Of a DNA stretch of 64,000 nt, positions 54,207 to 64,000 are shown piece after piece. A program made the position numbers and the translations under genes. Source of the DNA: Morinoia aosen (Eukaryota > Arthropoda > Malacostraca > Amphipoda > Talitridae); the NCBI GenBank assembly GCA_030386875.1, contig CM059559.1, forward strand, positions 63,068,392-63,132,391, given 5' to 3'. Position 1 is the stretch's first letter; each line of letters starts with the position of its first letter. The notes beneath the pieces are model-generated. The model did no database searches, was not told the origin of the DNA, and saw only the letters and a list, made by a program, of their open reading frames with translations.

Positions 54207-54947
54207 GCGGTCCCAGGCTTTGTTTATGACCACCCATCGCAGCTTGAAGTAGGGAAAAAGTAGATGCAGCCAGTATCGCGTCATAAACGCAAGGCTCATC
54301 AACTAACTGAAGGTAAATTTGAAACTTTTTCTGATACCTTGGCAGACTGTCTGTAAGAGTGATACACAATGTTTCAGCTGCTTCGATTACAGTTCATTTA
54401 GCTTATTGTACAGTAACCAGGATAGCCAGGAAGTGTCCGTAAAAAGCATGCTTCTCCTTCCAGGTGGTCAATTGCAGTAGCTATAAGTGCCAAAACACAA
54501 ATATATTCTTCAATGAATTCTATTTCCGAGTATTTCAGAGTTGGAAGCATTCGTTTGGTAAAGAGATTATTGAGCTTATCTTAGAGTGTAACTAACAAAG
54601 TTAAGGCGGAGTGAATTCCGTCTCGTAGTGCATTGGAGACGTAGACTACAGTTTACGACTCCTCATATTATTTCGGCAGACTTTCGACGATCACACTTTT
54701 TATAGACAACTGAATATTTACCATTTGTAGTATGGTTGATAGTTGAAAACTTATAATTTTTGAGCGCATTTTTTTGGCATCGGTGGTGGCCACACGACTT
54801 AAAGGAAAGCACAGCGCACATGCTTGGACAGCGTAAATTGGATTTCATAATCCGAGAGTTGACATCAAAAATTTGACATCAGAACGCACAACGAGCTGCT
54901 GACATCATCTCTATCCTATCTCCTCTCTTCTGTAGCATTATCGTCAC
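54207..54947. other. No gene seen
   Basis: Spacer between the gypsy 5' LTR and the next element; short frames only. Confidence 0.55.
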
Positions 54948-55462
54948 TAAAGCCCATATTATGCGGTGAACAAAACTGTGAACTTAGCATACGAGAGATG
55001 CGCTCTCTTCTTCGAAGTCATGGCAGCCTCCGTCGCCAACACACTGCAAAGCTATTACACGAGACGGTGTTGGTCAGTCACCGACACAGCGCTCGCAGCC
55101 AGTTTTTCAATATTAGAAAATGATGAAATAAATGCAATGAAATTATTTTAGGGGTTCTGATTCCAGCAAAATGTATATGTCATCTAAAAAAATAATTATG
55201 AAATTAATATGGCTTAATATCAGGGTCGAATATATTTGATTAGCAACTGGTTTGGAATGCTTTGCGCCCGCGAATGCAGCTTCGCTTGATTGCAATTAAA
55301 GTTTTTTTTGCTCAGTGGAATGCTGATTGGTTATCATAAATATGAAATACATCCAATGCTGGTAATACTGAAGCACTTGTACACACAATTGCAGCATGTA
55401 CGTTGGTACAAGTAAATAATTTTAAGAGCAGGTACCATCATAAATAATATTTCATCATACAT

Positions 55463-55785
55463 TCAAATATCAACGCTCGCCATGAAATGGTTAGATTTGC
55501 AAGGAAACTTCACATTATCATTGAAGAACGGATATGAATTCTTTACTGTATATTGATTGGTAGAATACGGGTCAATGAAAGGAATGAGATATTTTGCTAA
55601 TTTGAACATAGAGGTATTGAAAGCTGCAAGAATTGGACGTAAAGGAACATTATTTTTATGAACTTTGGCCAGACCGTACAGAATTCCAGGAGATGAGCCA
55701 GAGGCATACAATTGTTTATAAGTAGTCTCGGAGATTGTGCCCAAACGTTTAATTTTGTTCAAGAATCTATTAATTGACCAGCTGG
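55463..55785 (-). pseudogene. Penelope RT N-terminal piece, minus strand
   Basis: Reads LGTISETTYKQLYASGSSPG, ILYGLAKVHKNNVPLRPIL and FKLAKYLIPFIDP, the finger region of Penelope RT (YGLPKIHK-type motif). It is cut at ..HFMAS before the first catalytic Asp block is complete. Nearly identical to 56966-57240. Confidence 0.85.
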
Positions 55786-55941
55786 TTTCGACTTTTCATT
55801 TTCAATGAATGCTTCTGAAACAAAAGGACAAAAAAATTTTCATACAATCAAAATTACAAAGTATTCGAAAAAAAAACTTGTAACACTTCATAGGAAAAAA
55901 AATGGGTACATGATGAAAAATATATAAAAACGGAAACTAAA

Positions 55942-56888
55942 TCATTGGGTGTACAGGGGCACGGCAATTTGATCGGTGTTGAGCTGCGGTCTATGTTTGG
56001 TCATATAAAGGGATTCTAAAATTCTAATATCTGACTCCTGAGCTGATCCATTGATTTCAAAATTATCTATTGAGAACGAATAATTGGTCTGTTCACAATG
56101 AAATCTGGGAGGAGAATGCGTCAAGGATGCTAGAGGCCGGTTTGTTCTGAAGGAACGGCCTATGTGTTGAAAAAATCTGAACTTCGACTGTTTCTGAGTG
56201 CTTCCGATATAAGAACTCTGGCAAGTTCCGCACGCAAATTTATAGACAATATTCGAAAGCAATTCAGAGGGCAGCCTGTCTTTATACCTAAAGAATTTTC
56301 TAATTTGGAAGTCTTTCTTTAAAGCAAAAATAAAGTCAATCTGGGGGTAATACTTAAAAAGTAAATTCCTAAAATACCTAATCATTTCTTCAGATGAGGG
56401 GCCTATGTAAGGAAGAGATATGTACACCTTACATTTATTTACCGTGCACAAGGTTTGTTTTTGACGAGAAAATATATTGCATAAAAAGTCACGGACAAGC
56501 CTGTCAAATAAACCGTATGGATAGCCGTTGTCAGAAGAAAAGATTTTAGAAAATCTAATTCGGAAGAAAAGTTGGAGTATGAGGAGGATAGGTGATACGC
56601 ACGATGGAGAAGGGTCCGTATTGAATTAAGTTTATAGCGGAAGTGACAGAAACTGAAGAAACTGCAGCCTAACCCAGTAAAAGTTGGTTTGCGGTATACA
56701 CTGGAGACGAAACCCTGCTCTGTTCTACTGATATTTAGATCTAAAAAAGCTAATCTATTGTTCTGTTTGCGTTCCATAGTAAAATTGATATTCGAATGAT
56801 ACTTATTGATATGATTTAAAAATAACGGAGCATGGGATTCATCTTCAAAAATTACAAATGGGTCATCCAAGTATCTCTTGTAAAACAC
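55942..56888 (-). pseudogene. Penelope RT palm plus GIY-YIG endonuclease
   Basis: From 56888: RYLDDPFVIFEDE (YxDD-type catalytic box), AFLDLNISR and VYRKPTFTGLG, then a one-base shift near 56545, NGYPYG, and the GIY-YIG domain: VYKFACGTCQSSYIGST (56240-56190), an Arg and His downstream (FRFFQHIGRSF) and ESLYMTKHRPQLN at the end. The nuclease part is open to its stop at 55942. Both enzymes act in target-primed insertion. One frameshift and a missing RT start make it a pseudogene. Confidence 0.9.
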
Positions 56889-56897
56889 AGGTTTAAA

Positions 56898-56953
56898 AAG
56901 AATCCCATGCTCCTAATCCCATGCTCCGATGAATCCCATGCTCCGAGCATGGG
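56898..56953. repeat. Junction of inverted Penelope copies with short repeats and a snap-back
   Basis: AATCCCATGCTCC occurs at 56900-56912, 56915-56927 and 56932-56944. GATGAATCCCATGCTCC (56928-56944) is the reverse complement of 56828-56844 inside copy A. CCCATGCTC and GAGCATGGG (56935-56943 and 56945-56953) form a hairpin with a one-base loop. Piece C starts right after. Confidence 0.85.
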
Positions 56954-57430
56954 CACATTAAACATTTGGGCACAATCTCCGAGACTACTTATAAACAATT
57001 GTATGCCTCTGGCTCATCTCCTGGAATTCTGTACGGTCTGGCCAAAGTTCATAAAAATAATGTTCCTTTACGTCCAATTCTTGCAGCTTTCAATACCTCT
57101 ATGTTCAAATTAGCAAAATATCTCATTCCTTTCATTGACCCGTATTCTACCAATCAATATACAGTAAAGAATTCATATACGTTCTTCAATGATATTGTGA
57201 AATTTCCTTGCAAATCTAACCATTTCATGGCGAGCTTTGACGTTGAATCTTTGTATACAAACATCCCAGTCGTAGAAACTCTGCAATTGTTGTGCAACAA
57301 GTGTTTTTCATCTAGTCAATTATTTTACGGGTTTGATAATTAAAATATCACTGCTATTAGTGAGGAAATGTCTATCACGAAATTATTTTTAAATTTGGTT
57401 CGATTATTTAATGCTTGGTTTAGTCATCAG
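56954..57430 (+). pseudogene. Penelope RT N-terminal piece, plus strand
   Basis: Same fingers region as 55785-55463 and further into the palm: FMASFDVESLYTNIPVVETL with the first catalytic Asp, a TAA at 57341-57343, then SEEMSITKLFLNLV in the same frame to about 57430. The GVAMGS-type motif that should follow is absent, so it is 3'-truncated. Confidence 0.83.
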
Positions 57431-58174
57431 GCTGACATACAAACTGTAACACTGTACTTATTGTAATTTTAACAATAATAAATATGAGTATTAGACAAAC
57501 AAATTCAAAATTTTTCCATAGCGGTATAGTATAAATTTATACTTGAACACTTACTCTCCTGAAAAAGTATGAATAGCGTAAACCATGATAATTTCCGTCA
57601 TTTATTACTTCTGCAACTCAGGGCATTGCAAATTGTTGTAACTGAAATCGCGCTACTGTGATTTCGTACTTCCGAAAAAAATCATAATAGTAATTTTTAT
57701 GCAGGAAACAAGAGCAGTAATATTACATGTGGAAGAATTAATTTGTTACTTTGATCGGGCTGAGAATGAAGTATTTCATACAATGATGAAGAAGAGGCGC
57801 GATTAATGTCGCCTTCGTTTAAGAATGGGAAACTATTGGGAATGGGAATCACAATTTGGGAATACCATTTCATCAGTTCCTGTACCTAATTTCTGGGAAT
57901 CTTTTTAGTTTTGTTTTCCCGCCTAAAGTGTATTTATTTATTCTTTGTTTACTCAGGAGTTAATTCAATCCCTGGCTTCATTTCTGTGAAGATCTTGTTG
58001 AGTGCTATTTTTCATTGAATTCGATCTCTATACTCATTACCTATCTCTCTCCATAAGCATGGGTGCGTTCTTTGAACTTCTATGAATAATGTGGGCGACC
58101 GCCTGCACCAGACAGCATGGCGGAGGTGAAGGGAGAGGACAACTAATTGCAGACATCCTTTATATACCAAGTCT
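57431..58174. other. Interior of the TAA-flanked element, no gene
   Basis: AT-rich; contains a GGGAAT-rich stretch at 57827-57868. No domain seen. Confidence 0.5.
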
Positions 58175-58182
58175 CACGGACT

Positions 58183-59465
58183 CAGGGTTGCCAGATGGTC
58201 TAACCTAAATTTCCCTGTTTTAGTCCCAAAATTTCCCTTTTTTGACTAAAAATTTCCCTGTTTTGTAGATTCTTCAAACATACATACGTACATACATAGA
58301 ATCATATTCCTTTTATAGAGTATCCCTATTTCAGTGAATAGCTCTTTTATTTTTCCATGCAAACATGTTGTAGCACTAATGAGTGAAATGATAGTCGAAA
58401 ATGGATCTTTAACAACATCTTTTTTAACAACCCTTGCCACTAATGCCAAATACTTTGTACTTCGTTTACATGTTTATTCATCCGGTATCGGAGAAAAATA
58501 ATGATTCTTGAAGAGCTCATAAATATTATCCCTCACTTCGCCTCTTAAAACATTCTTCTCAATTGCAATACACTTAGTCCTACAACATTTGAAGCCTTTC
58601 GCAGTCTCCGAATCAGGACAAGCTGCTTTCACAACTGGGACCAAATGTTCAACAATAGAATGCGGAAGATCATGCTCATATAAAAATGCAACAAGTCTAA
58701 TTTCACCTTCTTCTACTTGTGCATTTTTTCTTCGTTTACTGCCGTTCTACGTATCCAAAGAACTTCTTGTTGTTTTTTCTAATTTCTACATTTTTGTATT
58801 TGTCATTTCCGCATGGTTTTCAATCTCTGATCAGCCAGCTTTTCCATCTATTTACATCACATAATTTACATTGAAAATATTCTGCTCCTTTTTAATTTTT
58901 ACTGAGCCACCCTTTGAATTTCATTTCAGTTTCCCACAACTCTAGGGCCTAGGTACTTTTGAGTATGAATTGAACGTAAACGTCTTACTTTTGATTGTGG
59001 GGTTTCATTCCACTGCTTTATATATTACGTTAATTCACTTCAAAAATTTCAGTAATGCTGAAGCGCGTCTCTTCAATTTCCTCTCGCTACAATCATTACA
59101 ATGACTAATGCAACTGTGATGATTAGGATCTGTGACTCAGTGAAGCGTGAACCGCGTGAAGTTGAACTGGCGCTGAGCGGTTGCGATGCAAATTGGCGCC
59201 TCTGATTGCTCCTAGTCAGTATGTACGCGTACAATACGTGTATCAAAGTTCGAACATGTCGGACAAGTGTTAAAAACTATAAATACTAAGTAGCTTAGTA
59301 CAAAATGCTAAGTAGCTAATCAATTACATATAATTTTACATGAAAATGAAGCCGCATAGCAAAATTTCCCTGTTTTCATTCGTTTTTCGAAGTTTTTTCC
59401 CTTTTTCCCTTTGGGACCTGAAATTTCCCTAAAGCAGGGAAATTTCCCTGCATCTGGCAACCCTG
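58183..59465 (-). mobile_element. hAT transposon with truncated transposase
   Basis: CAGGGTTGCCAGATG (58183) and CATCTGGCAACCCTG (59465) are perfect 15-bp inverted ends; CACGGACT is duplicated exactly at 58175-58182 and 59466-59473. AAATTTCCCTG words cluster at both ends (58208-58263 and 59365-59452), a likely transposase-binding array. Inserted in the TAA-flanked element. Confidence 0.92.
58246..58864 (-). pseudogene. hAT transposase fragment, N-terminal region
   Basis: The minus strand at about 58720-58500 reads GEIRLVAFLYEHDLPHSIVE and a following PDSETAKGFKCCRTKC segment, the block that follows the zinc finger in this hAT group and that also appears at 26.9-27.1 kb. 58449-58246 continues in another frame with DPFSTIISLISATTC. 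The catalytic core is missing. Confidence 0.72.
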
Positions 59466-59692
59466 CACGGACTACTGATTTAGTACTGAATGCTACTGAG
59501 CAGTACTGGCACAGCGTCTCCATGAACATGCTCAACCTATTGCGCAGAGACCGATCAGAAAAGTTCACACTCTTGTACGCTGCCACAACGCGAAAGAGAG
59601 CGGAGTTGCGACAGAAAGAGAGGAAATGGGTGGAGCTATCGATGCCGCGCACAAATGTTCTCAGTTTTGTCCACCGTATAATATGGGCTTAA

Positions 59693-60189
59693 GTTGATTC
59701 CGTGCGACCGTGCTGAGTACAAACTCTAAGCTTTCAAAAATTGGAGCCACTATCTGTTACAGGGCTTACAACTTTGGTCACGGGTAAGTTGAAACAACTG
59801 TGGATAACTCCTAATTTCTCGGCGATTTTGATGTACGAGTGTTCGCCCATGAAACAATGGATGGCAATGCTCCGCTCATACGGCTGAGAGATTACTCATC
59901 AATCTGCACTGAGCAACTAGATTTAATTATAAATGCGATATAATGCGGTCAGCCAGACACCTATGCAAAGCTAAAGAAATATTTAAATTCGTTAATGCTG
60001 ATGTTTACTAATAGGAAAAAACAATAATTGCTACTAGTAATTCACTCATTGAGAAACGGTTTGTACGTAGATATGTCTATGAATGCTGGTTTTTCCGTTT
60101 TTAGCAAGAGAAATCTTAAAAATACTATTTTTCACCTCTTGGTTAAACATTGCTTTAACGTAGCATAGGAAATGTGTTGATGTGTGGGA
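59693..60189. other. No gene seen
   Basis: Spacer between the TAA-flanked element and the dispersed repeat. Confidence 0.55.
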
Positions 60190-61493
60190 GAAGGAAATTT
60201 GTTGATTTACTCGTAAGTTTAGAGCGCTGCGCTGAACTAAAAAGTGAGTGCAGTTGTTTTTACAGTTCCTTAGGGAGAGTATTGAAAGTAGAATTGTATT
60301 TTATTTCTATATTGCGTTTTATGCCGTGCTATTCCTTGAAGTTGCGTTGTTTAGGAATATTTGAAATTAAGCAGTAAGGTAATATTTGTATCACTCTATG
60401 TCGGATTCTGACGATGATAGTGAGTACATTCGTTCAAAAACGACAAAGACTGATCAGGGCCGTGTGTCAGTGCCTAGATTTTGCCTTATATTACAGTAAT
60501 GCTGAAAGCACATTATATACATTAACAGCTAATAAATTGAAGAAACAAGCCACGGAATTCAACGAGACTATCAGAATTTCATACGGGTGAGATCACGCGG
60601 GAGTTACTCAAATTACTTAGGTAAAAACTTGAAATTACTCGACGTAATATGAGTAGTTATATTCACTATACAGGTGTGATAATTAAAAATTTGACCCTAC
60701 TTTACTACTAAATTCAGCCCTACGAAAGTATGTTGTTAACGCAAGTACAGCATGGTTAGCTACAACCTACCTAGCAACCAACTAACAAGATAATCACAGT
60801 TTTATCCGTACATACATTCAAGCGTAATAACTTCGATGAAAGAGATCTTATTGAGAGACTTCAACAACTTGCCTTGCGAGTGATAAAGTAACATGTGACT
60901 TGCATTAGATCTAGCCTGCTTCTCGGCTGATTTTTTTAAAATTATATAATGCAGTGGTACAAATTATTTTTCACATAAACATAGTTCGATATATTATTTG
61001 GTTTGGAAATGAAGCATAAAGATGGTACCGTTTAAATTCTTGTTTGTAATGCCGTTAATTAGCTCACGATTTAGTGATAGTATAATTATAATAAATTGTA
61101 TCGAAATTTCATTATTTCAGCACTGCAAAGGAAAATTCACGCAGACTATTCGTTAAAATGATATCGGAGGAAAAACACTTGAGGGTTATCTCATATGTAA
61201 GTCTCGAGCTAACATTGTAGGCACAAATCAGCGATTTAGATGCAAATTTCTTCAAATCCCATTTTATACTTTTTTTCAACTTTATGCTACATGAAACTTT
61301 CTCACATGCTTGCAAGTGCTTTTAGGTTTGCCAAAACAAGCATTTTCGATGCCTTAAGAAGATATTTAAGAGTAAAACTTTTACCAAACATGAATGTGTC
61401 AAGCAATGAAATGAAAGCAAAATTTGAATGCAGCCAAGTTACAAATAAATGTTTTGTAAACTGAGAAACTTGAGTGCTTGTGAAAGTTTCAGC
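60190..61493 (-). repeat. Dispersed repeat, right copy (uninterrupted)
   Basis: Reverse complement of 49599-49722 plus 52169-53345. It retains the unoccupied insertion point (AGTA near 61371-61374). The 67-codon frame present in both copies changes mostly at amino-acid-altering positions, so it is not a conserved protein. Confidence 0.82.
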
Positions 61494-64000
61494 GAAATTC
61501 TTCAGGACAAGATTCAGTGAATTTTCTAATTTTATCCATTTCTTCTATAAATATTGTGGAACTAGTTCTTATATTTGTTACATACGAGTATATAGTTATA
61601 AGTGGAACCACTAACTTTAAATGAATGGAATTACTAAGTGCAAAGTAAAACATTGCAAGAGAGGCTTGTATGTTCGGTAAGTGCCCGCATTTTTAAATTA
61701 CAGACATCATGTAAAATATTACTAAGCATGATATAGCAGAACCGGGAATGGTAAACGACGGTACCTATGCAGAGAAGTGAAAGTCATGCGTATTTACGCA
61801 CAATGGGGAATAACGGATATTTATACCCTAAGAAATTGTTTATTCTAAAGCTGATTAACAAAGCGAAACAATAGTCGTTCATACAAAAATCCACTACATA
61901 TATATAGTAACAAAATATAACTAAGTACCCGTAGGCGGCTGAAAAGCTGTTATATAAATCAAACATAATGTATTGCGTCCCAACAGCAAAAAAAAACATA
62001 CCAAAGTAATAATTTACGTCCCTTTTACTTTGAACATAGTTATGTTCACTGCTGCAATATTCAATTTTATTTTGCAATTATTAGTCAATACTACGCAGAT
62101 ATTAACTGATATCTCATTCGTGCCTTATTTACGTATCTTCATCGTCTGAGGAATGTCTTTCGGCGCTATTTATGCGGTGCTAGTTTTAAACTTATCCACA
62201 AATCATCTTCCTGGGTCAAAGATATAGACAGGTTGGCAATTTTTTATTTATATCACTGCTTTGTTTGGATCCTTTCATCATTGGAAGGCACATACTGTTG
62301 AATTATCAAGAAATCCCCCTCGACAATGCGTATGACCATCACTGAATTGTCGTGTTGATATTGTTTTCTATTTAAAAGTAGTAGAGTTTTCACCAGGTAC
62401 GATCCTTTGAATCTCATTCAAATAATTACGCCTGCATTCCGTCTCTATATAATAATTTTCTGAAAATGATTTTGCATAAACAATATGAACTTGGATAAAA
62501 AAATTTTACCGGTGCTTTCTTTCAATTTACAGGAATCATGCCGCATTAACTATTGTTTTCTAGATTCGATATCTTTTCCATAGCATTAGTATGTGGAAAA
62601 TTACACAAATATTGGTTAAAGTTTGTATCAGCGCACACCTCGTCATATCAATATCACGATATTGTATATAGCTCATCCTTTAAGGGGTATTGACTTCTTC
62701 AATGAATCCTGTACCAGATCTTGAAATTAAGGTGCATTATATGCTCTGCCTTTGTAATGTTCTTAATATCTCGGACGCATGGTTGTGGCGAAGGTACGTG
62801 GTGGGAAAGTCTTCGAAACATTAATGCCGTGTTACACTCGTTCAATATTCTCAGACCTCAGTGAAAATAGCCCTTAGCTTACAAAGAGCTGCAGTAAGGA
62901 GCTATGCGAAGAAGCTAGTTTGAGGTGGGTGGGAACTTACGTGTGTGGCGGTATACATAAGGCTCGAACTTACATAGGGCTCGAATTTACATAAGGCTCG
63001 AGCTAACATAAGGTCAGCGTAAGTCGGTTATAGAAGCAGATTTCCATTGACCACCTTATGGGAATACTCTCTTTCAACTTCAACATTTATGATGCTTTCT
63101 CACACGTTTATTATTGCGATCAGGAATAAACATACCAACTGGAATAAATAAGTATTTTTTATGCGTTATGAAAATATTTAAAGCGTAGAGCATTTCCGAA
63201 AAATGAATGTATCATAATGATGGTGTGGAAAAGGAATGGAACCAAGGTAATGGAGACAATCAAGTCCCTAGGAGCATTTGATATCTTATTCTTGTAGGAC
63301 TTCTGTAGTTCGGCCGCGATTTTTGGATCGTGAACTCCGTGAACGGGCCTGTAATATACAAATTTGGATCAATGCCAGGGAAGGACAACCAAATGAATTG
63401 AAATTCAAATCAACCATTGGCATATAAAAATTAATTGCATAGAAATATAGTTGGGATTTCACAAACATCATGTAGAGGCAAGTTGTAAATTAGAGGGTGA
63501 AATGATTCTGCGGAAAAGATCAGTTTTCTAAGCTTTTCTGACGAACTTTTATCCGTTGAAACGATGTGGTTGCAATGAAACCAAATGAAAAATCATGCTT
63601 CTAGGCTATTGAGTTAGAGAATACCGAAAATAATATTTACGTTGTAAAACAACGTTTCCGAAAAGTGCTTCCCCCTTAAAATACGCATTGAGAGGTGATT
63701 GTTACGGAATGTACTGTAGTGAAGTGTGGTACGAATAAATCGTATAAAAATATAAAATGTATACCCCTCGAATAAAGCTCATGGTATTCAAGTCGTAAAG
63801 CTAAAATGACGAACCATGCACGGACGAACTCAACAAAAGAGCCTGATCATGGGCAGACTTTCTTTCGCACATTGATAAAAATTCATAATATATATTTTAG
63901 ACTAATCTAATGTTTTTTCTAACAAAGAAGAAATTAACTCCTCACAGATTTTATAAATTAATTGCGTCATGAGAAAGGTTTTTTAATAAATAGCATGCAA
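61494..64000. other. AT-rich region without a recognisable gene
   Basis: Only short frames. A 17-bp tandem repeat at 62955-63014 (ACATAAGGCTCGAACTT-like, three full units and a part) is the one clear structure. Confidence 0.6.
62955..63014. repeat. 17-bp tandem repeat, 3.5 units
   Basis: Units at 62955, 62972, 62989 and a partial unit at 63006, each ACATA(A/G)GGCTCGA plus a variable end. Confidence 0.88.

Larger units (their letters stand above)
55463..57430. mobile_element. Penelope-like element, three pieces in two orientations
   Basis: Minus-strand copy A (56930-55800) has the RT palm and the GIY-YIG nuclease; a second minus-strand piece B (55785-55463) is an RT N-terminus directly after the 3' end of A; piece C (56950-57430, + strand) is the same RT N-terminus in the opposite orientation. 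Tandem and inverted partial copies are typical of Penelope elements. Confidence 0.87.
54951..59689. mobile_element. TAA-flanked DNA transposon (PIF/Harbinger-like) carrying Penelope and hAT insertions
   Basis: AGCCCATATTAT (54951) and ATAATATGGGCT (59689) begin inverted ends of about 35 bp (..GCGGTGAACAAAACTG / CAGTTTTGTCCACCG..), flanked by TAA at 54948-54950 and 59690-59692. Its own sequence without passengers is about 1.4 kb and shows no transposase. Confidence 0.78.

Overview
The window looks like repeat-dense, AT-rich animal chromatin, most likely arthropod; the exact taxon cannot be read from it. Evidence is the mix of element types: two or three clades of non-LTR retrotransposons (LINEs), Ty3/gypsy LTR elements, a Penelope-like element with a GIY-YIG nuclease, hAT elements with 8-bp target duplications, TAA-flanked (PIF/Harbinger-like) and TTAA-flanked DNA transposons, and a P-like MITE. 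I see no convincing host gene, rRNA, tRNA or CRISPR array. Nearly every coding stretch is a piece of a mobile element, usually broken by stops or frameshifts.

Layout. 1-4.3 kb: LINE on +, with the end of ORF1 joined to ORF2 by a TAATG overlap; ORF2 has two in-frame stops. 4.9-10.3 kb: LTR element on the minus strand with about 160-bp LTRs and a 5-kb interior without coding capacity (LARD-like). 10.3-17.3 kb: AT-rich, with one Gag-like relic. 17.3-21.7 kb: two opposite-strand fragments of one gypsy integrase; the first is split by TTAA-flanked elements, one of which carries a P-like MITE. 24-32.1 kb: minus-strand LINE, split by a TAA-flanked DNA transposon that itself carries two hAT elements. 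32.5-54.2 kb: a very old minus-strand gypsy element (LTRs, Gag, zinc-knuckle region, protease, RT, RNase H, integrase, and a small membrane-protein ORF in the env position) opened by at least seven later insertions. 54.9-59.7 kb: another TAA-flanked element carrying Penelope pieces in both orientations and a hAT. 60.2-61.5 kb: inverted copy of a repeat also found at 49.6-53.3 kb. 61.5-64 kb: nothing recognisable apart from a 17-bp tandem repeat.

How it fits together. Target duplications and, in several cases, restored reading frames at the insertion points allow the nesting order to be read directly: gypsy or LINE first, then the TTAA, TAA, hAT and LINE insertions. The most unusual signals are U6-snRNA-like relics on the antisense strand of both minus-strand LTR elements, about 1.6 kb from each 3' LTR; a 94-codon ORF with an N-myristoylation-type start and one membrane span; a nucleocapsid knuckle whose four metal-ligand positions are all aromatic; a 19-unit minisatellite that repeats a consensus 5' splice-donor sequence; and a perfect 87-bp-arm hairpin inserted with a 13-bp target duplication.
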